6,978 nucleotides of DNA from Methylococcales bacterium. GTDB lineage: Bacteria; Pseudomonadota; Gammaproteobacteria; Methylococcales; Methylomonadaceae. Shown in pieces: positions 1 to 5,413 of this stretch (position 1 is its first letter; each line of letters begins with the position of its first letter). The stretch is from assembly GCA_023134955.1 (NCBI GenBank), contig JAGLUC010000297.1:1-6978 (forward strand). Reading direction: 5' to 3'. The notes below the pieces were generated by a model, which did not search any database, was not told the origin of the DNA, and worked only from the letters and a program-made list of their open reading frames with translations. The position numbers were made by a program, and so were the translations under genes.

Positions 1-84
1 TCTATCTGCAAATCACAACAGGTTCCCAAACAGTCCACAGGTGTGAACAAGTGTAACCAACTAAGGTCTATCTGCAAATCTCAA
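1..84. repeat. Degenerate direct repeat, two copies 66 bp apart
   Basis: The 18 bases at 1-18 (starting TCTATCTGCAAATC) recur at 67-84 with a single mismatch (17 of 18). With small gaps the similarity seems to continue weakly into CAG..CCCAAA and GTCC blocks (19-40 and about 90-110), so this looks like a diverged duplication of about 40 bp. The 10-mers at 41-50 and 51-60 also match at 8 of 10 positions. The first copy is cut by the window edge, so more copies could lie to the left. Function is unknown. Confidence 0.6.
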
Positions 85-130
85 TTACTCAGCCCAAATA
101 TCGTCCTCATTTATAGATTATATTGTTACC

Positions 131-158
131 TTGTTTTATTCAGGGTTTGTGCTAGGAT
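131..158 (+). promoter_or_regulatory. Possible sigma70 promoter for the zinc-ribbon gene
   Basis: A TTGTTT box at 131-136 is followed after 16 bases by TAGGAT at 153-158, each matching 4 of 6 consensus bases. Transcription would start near 165 and leave a leader of about 70 nt before the ATG at 237. The match is modest and the region is AT-rich, so this is a suggestion only. Confidence 0.25.
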
Positions 159-236
159 TTATGAGAATCATTAGTATTAAGAGTTGTAGAAATATCATAA
201 GAGTTATAAACTTAAAAAAAATGGGGAGATAAAACG

Positions 237-395
237 ATGAGTTCTTGGAGCGATGCTACAGAGGAAAAGTTAAAAGAGGATGGTTACTGCGATCATTGTC
301 AACAGGAAATTAAGGCTGGAGAAAGCTTATGGATACATGATGACGATGTAAAATGCTCACAATGCAAACAGAAGGAAATTGATCAGGGGAGCTAA
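237..395 (+). CDS. Small zinc-ribbon protein (52 aa)
   Basis: This 52-residue reading frame has two CxxC knuckles, C18/C21 and C40/C43, separated by 18 residues, the layout of a one-metal zinc ribbon. It is acidic and has no signal peptide or membrane segment, so it should be cytoplasmic. A purine-rich GGGGAG ribosome site (223-228) precedes the ATG by 8 bases, and a strong hairpin terminator follows the stop. The segment from the first Cys onward (CD-x-C, then I-x-AGE, then His, then CxxC) resembles the last 32 residues of the large reductase-globin fusion encoded convergently at 547-2148, so the two are probably related by descent. The role is not known; a metal-binding protein-interaction module is a reasonable guess. 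The gene call is fairly safe because the Cys pattern, ribosome site and terminator all agree. Confidence 0.8.
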   Translation: MSSWSDATEEKLKEDGYCDHCQQEIKAGESLWIHDDDVKCSQCKQKEIDQGS

Positions 396-437
396 GTTTT
401 TAAGTGACAAACTCTGATGTTTCTCCTCTAACATAGG

Positions 438-478
438 AAAATCAGTTAAGCATAAATTTTGTGTTTAACTGATTTTTT
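438..478. terminator. Rho-independent terminator between convergent genes
   Basis: A perfect 12-bp stem pairs 438-449 with 465-476 (left arm AAAATCAGTTAA). C451-G463 and a G-U pair can extend it toward the loop. On the + strand the right arm runs into six T residues (473-478), ending the zinc-ribbon transcript. Read on the minus strand it gives a shorter four-T run, so it may also stop transcription of the convergent fusion gene that ends at 547. Confidence 0.85.
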
Positions 479-546
479 AGGTTAAAGGATACACAAATAA
501 GCAATTGAATAAGGCTCTTTCGCCCCTTTGTTTCAAGAAGAAATAC

Positions 547-2148
547 TCATATTTTATCCATACATGATGGGCAATAAACTGATGCCAGACGCACATGATA
601 GCGTATTAGTTCTCCAGCCTCTATTGCTTGTAGACAATTGTCACAAACACCGGCAATTTCCAGTTTAATTTCTTCAAAACCTTCGACGGGCACTTCTTTT
701 CCGTTAACTATCTTGTTCCACGGTTTTGATTTAACAATTTCATCTCTGTATCTTTCTTCCATTTGTTGCCATCGTTTAACTAAATGCTCGGCAATACCAT
801 AACGACGCAAGCAGTCAAGGATAATACTTTCCCTGTAGTCAAAAAGTTCATCTGAAATGACCATCCAGTGGTGTGCATTTCTGGGTCTATTACCAAGATA
901 CACTTTTTCTCCAGTAAATACCTGGCGCAGAAAACTATACTGTTTTTGGGCAACCCATTCTTTAGTGACATCTTCAAAATATGGATTAAGAAGATGATCT
1001 TGATATACACGGGTATAAAAATCATCCAGAATGACAGTCAAAAGTTTGCCTTCTTCCAAGGCTGCCCACATTTCTGGATCTGGCTCGGGATAATTTCGTC
1101 GTTCAGGCTGTTGTTCTTTGGAATTACTTGCTTTTAATGCTGGCTTTTTTTTTAATGTATCAGTAACATTCGACTCAAAACTATGACTAAGTTCAAACGG
1201 ATCAATATGGATTTCAGCAGGATCAACACCTAAAGTTTTAGCATTTTCCTTCATTGAATACACCATCCCCGGTGTTCCACAAAGATAAACGCACCAACCT
1301 TTTAAATCTGGGTGAGCTGTCATTGCAATTTGACTGGCACGACCAGCTACACAGCCTTCTGGAACATCCCCGGCAGACACACACTGAGTATAATGAAAAT
1401 TAGAATGCTGCTCAGTTAATTCTCGTAACGTATCCTGTAAATAAATATCCTGCTGATGCCGACAGCCTTGATAAAGGTAAATTTCACCTTTGTGATTACT
1501 GATTAGCGCATCGCGTATAATACCGACTAACGGAGCCAAGCCAGTACCTGTACCAACCATTAAAATATTTTGTTTAGGTTTTTCTGCGGTATAGTAGCTA
1601 TTACCATCAGCACCCTGAAATTCCAGATCATCACCTTCCTGCAATTCATCGAATATCCAGTTGCTCATTTTGCCATTAGCAATACGTTTAACATGAAGCT
1701 CAAGATGTACATCCAAATAGGGTACACTTGCCAGTGAATAGCTTCTTAACAAGCCATCATTTCTTCGTAAACTGATAAATTGTCCAGCGTGATAATAAAG
1801 TTCAGTGGCTGATTCTAGTAATAATCTGCATATATCGGGTGCCAGCATCTCTTTTTTATAAACTACCACTCGATTAAAAATATCAGCCGGACGTGGTTGT
1901 GCCACTTCAATATCAGATTCAGGAATACATTTACAGGCAAGAAAGTAATTCTTTTCTGCCATATTTGTTTTTAGCCCTTCTTGTGACTCCTGTGGAACAG
2001 TTCCTTGAGTAGTACGAAGCATACAGACATGACAAACGCCATTGCGGCAGGAAAATTGTGTTTTAATGCCATTACGTAAAAATGTATCCAGTACAGTTTC
2101 ATTTTTCAAACTGGGATATTCATTTCCTTGGTAAATAATTTTCGTCAT
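547..2148 (-). CDS. Ferredoxin-FAD/NAD reductase-truncated globin-zinc ribbon fusion (533 aa)
   Basis: Four modules can be read in order. Residues 1-90 are a plant-type [2Fe-2S] ferredoxin with ligands C34, C39, C42 and C72. Residues 90-325 are an FNR-type reductase: the FAD motif RSYSLAS (135-141), the pyridine-nucleotide loop GTGTGLAP (199-206) and the C-terminal LCGTPGMV (289-296). A polar linker (about 328-357) leads to a truncated-haemoglobin domain (358-475) with the helix-B pair F377-Y378, LNPYF (387-391) and probable proximal haem ligand H426. The tail is a zinc ribbon (C502/C505, C526/C529). The first half resembles the reductases of methane and phenol hydroxylases, which pass electrons from NAD(P)H through FAD to the iron-sulfur cluster. 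Here the built-in acceptor is likely the globin haem, suggesting NO dioxygenase or haem-reductase activity, which is inference. Flavohaemoglobins have the opposite order (globin first, no ferredoxin). No signal peptide is seen, so it is cytoplasmic. The ribosome site is weak (AAGG 12 nt before the ATG). It is the last gene of the minus-strand series, 106 nt after the tandem globin. Confidence 0.93.
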   Translation of the reverse strand: MTKIIYQGNEYPSLKNETVLDTFLRNGIKTQFSCRNGVCHVCMLRTTQGTVPQESQEGLKTNMAEKNYFLACKCIPESDIEVAQPRPADIFNRVVVYKKEMLAPDICRLLLESATELYYHAGQFISLRRNDGLLRSYSLASVPYLDVHLELHVKRIANGKMSNWIFDELQEGDDLEFQGADGNSYYTAEKPKQNILMVGTGTGLAPLVGIIRDALISNHKGEIYLYQGCRHQQDIYLQDTLRELTEQHSNFHYTQCVSAGDVPEGCVAGRASQIAMTAHPDLKGWCVYLCGTPGMVYSMKENAKTLGVDPAEIHIDPFELSHSFESNVTDTLKKKPALKASNSKEQQPERRNYPEPDPEMWAALEEGKLLTVILDDFYTRVYQDHLLNPYFEDVTKEWVAQKQYSFLRQVFTGEKVYLGNRPRNAHHWMVISDELFDYRESIILDCLRRYGIAEHLVKRWQQMEERYRDEIVKSKPWNKIVNGKEVPVEGFEEIKLEIAGVCDNCLQAIEAGELIRYHVRLASVYCPSCMDKI

Positions 2149-2254
2149 ATCTTTACTAAACCTTAAGAATAAAATAAATGGATTGTTTTAGTTGCCGACT
2201 GAAATCGCCCTACTTGTAAATCAAGTCTTTGAATACACCAGTGTTACGAATAAA

Positions 2255-3166
2255 TCAGGGCTTTTTCGCTGTTATAGGAACCTGTCCTAGACATTTCATC
2301 ACACATTCATCAATTGATTTTTTTACAATACTGGCGCGGAATGAGTCATCAACCTTTAACCAGCGTTCTGCAACCAATGCAGATAGCCCCTCTTCCAGAA
2401 TGGCTGTTTTTAACAATTGCTGTCGCAGATCAGACATTTCATCGGTAATATACATGTGCATATGAACAAATGCTGGGGTATCTCCTCGGTAGTTATTTGG
2501 ACCATTAAATGCAGCCACCATAAATTGCGTTTGTTTTAGTATTAAATTTGCTTTAGGTTTGCCATAAAAAAACTGTCCCAACCAAGGATGTTCAAAAATG
2601 ACATCGTAAAACCGTTGATGAACCCGTCTGATTATTTCTTCACCACCGATTTTATCCAGAAAATCCGGATCATAATCTTCATCATCAGCAACTGTTCTAG
2701 CAATTTTTCGGCGATCTACCTTACTCATGGCTGATTTCATAACGGCAACGACATCGTCAAAAACCTCATTCCATGCATTTGTTAATTGCTCAGTAAATTG
2801 TTCTTTAAAATGTTCAGTGAAAGCATAAAAAAGTGCCTGTTTGGCAATATCAAAATGTTCTATATGAGCACCATACTTAAGAAGATGTCTTTCCCCCAGC
2901 TTTTCTAATGACATAGTTATTTTTTCAAGATGAGCTACATCCCTGAACGCCCCTAATGTACTGGAAAATTTTCGATTTAAAACAACTATATTGCCCGGAA
3001 AAACATTTTTTAAGTTTATATCAAGATGAAATAATTCACGAAAAAACAATTGTGACAGTTTTTCAATATCTGTACTTTTTAGATTTTTAATAAATGACTT
3101 TATTAAAAGGCGATTTGCAATTTTATTGCTGTTAGTTTTTTTGTTATCGTTTTTGTTCTGATCCAT
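2255..3166 (-). CDS. Tandem globin: classical globin plus truncated globin (303 aa)
   Basis: After a low-complexity Asn/Lys-rich start (1-17), residues about 18-148 form a classical globin of the type seen in bacterial single-domain globins and flavohaemoglobins: LFFRELFHLD (40-49, helix B to C), VFPG (55-58), and GERH with probable proximal ligand H94. By hand alignment the usual helix-B Tyr is F42 and the usual distal Gln is L63, giving an unusually apolar haem pocket. Residues about 165-290 form a truncated haemoglobin: IGGEE (173-177), RFY with F186-Y187 at the helix-B position, an FNGPNNYRG segment (220-228) and probable proximal ligand H235 in VHMHMYIT. The protein therefore should bind two haems. 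There is no reductase or output domain, so it may act as a gas sensor, an O2/NO carrier, or a partner of the reductase-globin encoded 106 nt downstream; the function is inferred. The ribosome site before the ATG is poor. Confidence 0.9.
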   Translation of the reverse strand: MDQNKNDNKKTNSNKIANRLLIKSFIKNLKSTDIEKLSQLFFRELFHLDINLKNVFPGNIVVLNRKFSSTLGAFRDVAHLEKITMSLEKLGERHLLKYGAHIEHFDIAKQALFYAFTEHFKEQFTEQLTNAWNEVFDDVVAVMKSAMSKVDRRKIARTVADDEDYDPDFLDKIGGEEIIRRVHQRFYDVIFEHPWLGQFFYGKPKANLILKQTQFMVAAFNGPNNYRGDTPAFVHMHMYITDEMSDLRQQLLKTAILEEGLSALVAERWLKVDDSFRASIVKKSIDECVMKCLGQVPITAKKP

Positions 3167-3259
3167 GATCTATTTCTATAATTTCGATGTTAGAATGCCC
3201 TTTACTTCAGGTATATATTTATCTTTAATTATCTGGATAAATCTTGTTAAATAATAGTA

Positions 3260-3628
3260 TTAATTACGGACTCTTTTTATTTCCACATCGTCATCAAAAC
3301 CTAATGAATTGCCAATCATCTCAAGTTTCTGTTCATCACTGGAGTCTATTTTCACAACTTTACATCCAATACAGAACATTTTTGGATTAATATTGGGTTT
3401 AGTCCAAATCGTCTTAATTTGCGCTTGAATAGGTGTTTTTGAGGTACCCTCTTCCAGTTCGTTAAATTCAATACAAACATCTAGCACTTTATTAATAGGA
3501 ATTTGCTGATTAGTGACAAACATCATTCCACCTTTTGATAAATCAGCAAGATAACCTAATTGCTCATTAGTATACTGATCTGTCATTTTTAAATATTGAG
3601 AAAGATAATCTCGATTTTTATGACTCAT
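3260..3628 (-). CDS. PilZ-domain protein (122 aa)
   Basis: A small single-domain protein with the PilZ hallmark DLSKGG at residues 29-34, followed by alternating beta strands as expected for the PilZ barrel (about 22-105) and an acidic C-terminus. PilZ domains commonly bind c-di-GMP through an RxxxR motif plus D/NxSxxG. Here only the first Arg (R6) is visible and the second position is Ser (S10), so nucleotide binding may be weak or lost. A GTG at 3652 would add eight residues, but the ATG at 3628 is chosen because AAGGGTG lies 5 nt upstream. It has no transmembrane segment and is probably a soluble adaptor. It lies between the 54-residue orphan gene and the tandem globin, with gaps of 111 and 93 nt. 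The family is likely; ligand binding is uncertain. Confidence 0.82.
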   Translation of the reverse strand: MSHKNRDYLSQYLKMTDQYTNEQLGYLADLSKGGMMFVTNQQIPINKVLDVCIEFNELEEGTSKTPIQAQIKTIWTKPNINPKMFCIGCKVVKIDSSDEQKLEMIGNSLGFDDDVEIKRVRN

Positions 3629-3633
3629 AATTA

Positions 3634-3640
3634 CACCCTT
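3634..3640 (-). promoter_or_regulatory. Ribosome binding site fixing the PilZ start
   Basis: On the minus strand AAGGGTG lies 5 nt before the ATG at 3628 and favours it over the upstream in-frame GTG at 3652. The AAG part also falls in the arm of a 6-bp inverted repeat (3638-3643 with 3659-3664, CTTGAT/ATCAAG) that could partly mask the site. Confidence 0.55.
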
Positions 3641-3739
3641 GATGATATACACTTCACGATCAAGAACACCCCATTCATAAACGTAAAGAGTATATAGACA
3701 TTATTTTGATTAAAATACATTTATTGATTTAATTTACGC

Positions 3740-3904
3740 TTAATGATAAACACTCTTGAAATAATCAAAATATGTTTTCCAATGAGCTTGAACTAAGTCT
3801 ATTGATAAGGGGGATTGGGCTCTAACTTTCTTTTTATAAAGCGAACTAAAGATTCGCGCCCCAATTTTGGTATTATCTGTCCCTCTCGGAAACTGCTTCT
3901 GCAT
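3740..3904 (-). CDS. Orphan small basic protein (54 aa), unrecognised
   Basis: I do not recognise this protein. It is short, Lys/Arg-rich and has no membrane segment, signal peptide or Cys motif. Its C-terminal third is aromatic-rich (HWKTYFDYF). The ATG at 3904 is preferred over the in-frame ATG at 3925 because a textbook AAGGAG (3912-3917) sits 7 nt before it; the longer form would have 61 residues and only a weak AGGCG site. No competing gene covers this stretch, and it shares orientation with its neighbours, 78 nt after the roadblock gene and 111 nt before the PilZ gene. It could be a small regulator or partner of the surrounding signalling proteins, but nothing in the sequence says which. 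The strong ribosome site is the main argument that it is real. Confidence 0.55.
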   Translation of the reverse strand: MQKQFPRGTDNTKIGARIFSSLYKKKVRAQSPLSIDLVQAHWKTYFDYFKSVYH

Positions 3905-3911
3905 TACTCTA

Positions 3912-3917
3912 CTCCTT
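3912..3917 (-). promoter_or_regulatory. Strong Shine-Dalgarno site of the 54-aa gene
   Basis: AAGGAG on the minus strand, 7 nt before the ATG at 3904. It is one of the best ribosome sites in the window and decides the start of this small gene. Confidence 0.55.
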
Positions 3918-3982
3918 GCATCCATTCATTCGCCTGGCAAGTGATGGGATTTGAAATATTGGCAGAGCACTAGATTTATAAA

Positions 3983-4345
3983 TTAAAGCAATTCAGCAAT
4001 ATTTTCAGCGGTTCTTTTAACATCCAGAAAAATCAAGCCCAGTTTTGCATTCGGTTTTGCCATGACAGTCAAAACAGCATCATCACCAGCATAGATCATT
4101 AAAACATATCCATTGTCACCCTTGATAAGAACCTGTTCCAATTCTCCTCTGTTTAGCTCTTGTGATGTTCGGTCACCGAGTGAAAGCATCGCAGCACTCA
4201 TTGCCCCTACACGATCATCATCCATATTCGCAGGTAAAACAGATGCCATCATCAAGCCATCAGAAGAAATAATACCAGATGCTTCAATATCCGATGATGT
4301 TCCATTAAGCTCTACTAAAACAGATGTAAGCATATCTGTTCTCAT
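3983..4345 (-). CDS. Roadblock/LC7 domain protein, MglB-like (120 aa)
   Basis: The whole protein is one roadblock/LC7 domain. Residues 19-37 give the typical first hairpin (I-EASGIISSDGL, then ASVLP), 44-64 the long helix with VGAMSAAML, 71-96 the central strands (VLIKGDNGYVLMI, then AVLTVMA) and 103-120 the final helix. Roadblock proteins of this length form homodimers that bind Ras-like small GTPases and often act as their GTPase-activating or scaffolding partners, as MglB does for MglA. The neighbouring divergent gene at 4665 encodes just such a GTPase, so a working pair is likely. GAGGAA (4351-4356) lies 5 nt before the ATG, and a sigma70-like promoter with a perfect -10 lies directly upstream. 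It is cytoplasmic and probably the first gene of the minus-strand series. MglB itself is not claimed, because this subgroup is broad and of varied function. Confidence 0.9.
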   Translation of the reverse strand: MRTDMLTSVLVELNGTSSDIEASGIISSDGLMMASVLPANMDDDRVGAMSAAMLSLGDRTSQELNRGELEQVLIKGDNGYVLMIYAGDDAVLTVMAKPNAKLGLIFLDVKRTAENIAELL

Positions 4346-4350
4346 ATTTA

Positions 4351-4356
4351 TTCCTC
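4351..4356 (-). promoter_or_regulatory. Ribosome binding site of the roadblock gene
   Basis: GAGGAA on the minus strand, 5 nt before the ATG at 4345. It supports this start over the in-frame Met four codons later. Confidence 0.6.
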
Positions 4357-4378
4357 AGTATAAAATCAGTTATTAGTA

Positions 4379-4406
4379 ATTATAGGTCTTTTTTCGCCAG
4401 AGTCTA
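4379..4406 (-). promoter_or_regulatory. Sigma70-like promoter for the minus-strand gene series
   Basis: Read on the minus strand, TAGACT (4406-4401, 4 of 6 consensus) is followed after 16 bases by a perfect TATAAT (4384-4379). Transcription would start near 4372, giving a leader of about 27 nt before the roadblock ATG. It is the best promoter match I see in the window. Confidence 0.55.
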
Positions 4407-4535
4407 TACTCATACGAATCTACGATAAACTAAGCCGACTCCCATAAACTGATTATTGGTAATAATACCGTAATTTAATGCTATATTTATGCTTTCAACC
4501 CTATAAATTCACAGGGATTTGTGCTGTATTTAAAT

Positions 4536-4565
4536 TTGATTTTTTGATACCAGATTGTCTAACAT
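4536..4565 (+). promoter_or_regulatory. Weak candidate promoter for the GTPase gene
   Basis: TTGATT (4536-4541) and TAACAT (4560-4565) are 18 bases apart, each with 4 of 6 consensus bases. TTGAT occurs twice, at 4536 and 4544. The AT-rich context makes chance matches easy. Confidence 0.25.
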
Positions 4566-4664
4566 GTACTACACTAAGATAATCACAGCCAAAACAAACA
4601 ATAAATAATACCTATATATTTGTTGTGCAATTTCTGGGAATAAAAATGACCTTGAGGGGGGACT

Positions 4665-5309
4665 ATGGGTAACGAAGAAGGTTTGCCAGAGAGACAAGAG
4701 GAAAATGCAATATCAAATGACCCACAAACGGAGTCTGGCAAAACAAAATCCTTTGCTGCATCTAATGAAATTAAACTAATTATAGTCGGTAATGTAGGTT
4801 CAGGAAAAACAACTTCAATTAATGTAATCAGTGAAATACCTGTTATTGGCAGTGAGGCCGTAGCTTCCGAGCGTGATGCTCTACACCGAAAAGAAACAAC
4901 AACCGTAGCCATGGAGTATGGGATTTTGCATTTGCAAAAGACTAAGTTACACATCTATGGGACTCCTGGTCAAAGACGTTTTGATTTTATGGCTTCCATT
5001 CTTTCCAAAGGAGCCGCTGGAATGATAGTGATGATTGATAATGGCTGTGATAGTCCAATGGGCGAATTAGATTATTTTCTTAATTTACACAATGACTTTT
5101 TGCAAGAAAACCCCGCTCTGATAGCCATAACTCATTGTGATGATATCCGAACCACAACCAATATGATTGATTACCATACCTATGCAATGGAGCATGGTTT
5201 TTCAATTCCCGTTATGCGTGTTGATGCAAGAGAAGAAAAGCAAGTCAAAAATGCCATTTTAAAGCTGCTAATAGCCGTTATTCGGAAAAAATCTGAGGAT
5301 AATAAATAA
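4665..5309 (+). CDS. Ras-like small GTPase, MglA/COG2229-type (214 aa)
   Basis: A polar N-terminal extension (1-35) precedes a Ras-like G domain (36-205). The P-loop is GNVGSGKTT (42-50), a threonine run (T78-T80) fits switch I, and YGTPGQRRF (98-106) is switch II, with Gly where Ras has the Asp of DxxG. THCD (156-159) stands in the N/TKxD position, with His replacing Lys, and RVDARE (185-190) is in the G5 region. Bacterial GTPases of this group commonly have GTPGQ at switch II and work with roadblock proteins in polarity, motility or regulatory switches; the divergent roadblock gene at 4345 supports that pairing. The protein is cytoplasmic, with no lipidation or membrane signal. GAGGGGG ends 3-4 nt before the ATG at 4665. 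The gene is transcribed away from the globin cluster and may share regulation through the 319-bp divergent region. The His for Lys change could loosen guanine specificity. Confidence 0.9.
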   Translation: MGNEEGLPERQEENAISNDPQTESGKTKSFAASNEIKLIIVGNVGSGKTTSINVISEIPVIGSEAVASERDALHRKETTTVAMEYGILHLQKTKLHIYGTPGQRRFDFMASILSKGAAGMIVMIDNGCDSPMGELDYFLNLHNDFLQENPALIAITHCDDIRTTTNMIDYHTYAMEHGFSIPVMRVDAREEKQVKNAILKLLIAVIRKKSEDNK

Positions 5310-5413
5310 CAGCTCCATTAAATTATACCTTCTCTTCGGGAACACAACATTGGCGGACATAAGTCCCAAAACTCTTTAACATCCTTTATAAAAACTTATA
5401 ACTTATAATTGCC

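Larger units (their letters stand above)
4346..4664. other. Divergent intergenic region, 319 bp
   Basis: This AT-rich region separates the roadblock gene from the divergent GTPase gene. It holds the minus-strand promoter at 4379-4406 and, less certainly, a + strand promoter around 4536-4565 (TTGATT, 18 bases, TAACAT; an overlapping TTGATA lies at 4544-4549). The GTPase leader would then be about 95 nt. No credible gene, RNA structure or named operator was recognised; the minus-strand frame running from 4954 into this region is a shadow of the GTPase gene. Confidence 0.5.

Noticed and set aside
1..84. CRISPR array end at the left edge
   Set aside because: A 66-bp period is compatible with a repeat plus spacer, but only two copies are visible, the conserved block is just 18 bases, and weak similarity seems to continue into what would be the spacer. 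No cas gene is present.
868..1137. 89-residue + strand open frame
   Set aside because: It lies entirely opposite the reductase-globin fusion gene, whose motifs are unambiguous, and its own translation shows no recognisable domain.
2212..2226. Terminator between the tandem globin and fusion genes
   Set aside because: The hairpin (ACTTG/CAAGT) has only 5 bp and is not followed by a T run on the minus strand.
2229..2465. 78-residue + strand frame at the end of the tandem globin gene
   Set aside because: Most of it is antisense to the truncated-globin domain, with no supporting motif.
3629..3652. Longer PilZ protein starting at GTG 3652
   Set aside because: The ATG at 3628 has a well-placed AAGGGTG site; the GTG start lacks one and adds eight residues without family support.
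3638..3664. FNR/NO-regulator-type operator from TTGAT and ATCAA
   Set aside because: The half-sites are about 15-17 bases apart instead of 4, too far for a standard FNR-family dimer.
4113..4376. 87-residue + strand frame opposite the roadblock gene
   Set aside because: It is antisense to a well-supported roadblock domain with a good ribosome site and promoter; the Ser/Pro-rich product is typical of a shadow frame.
4536..4549. FNR-type operator upstream of the GTPase
   Set aside because: Two TTGAT half-sites occur, but as a direct rather than inverted repeat, so they do not form TTGAT-N4-ATCAA.
4583..4954. 123-residue minus-strand frame overlapping the GTPase start
   Set aside because: It is antisense to the GTPase P-loop region, and its Ser/Val-rich translation looks like a shadow. 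No ribosome site or domain supports it.
5355..5366. Terminator after the GTPase gene
   Set aside because: GGAC/GTCC gives a 4-bp stem followed by A residues, not T residues, on the + strand.
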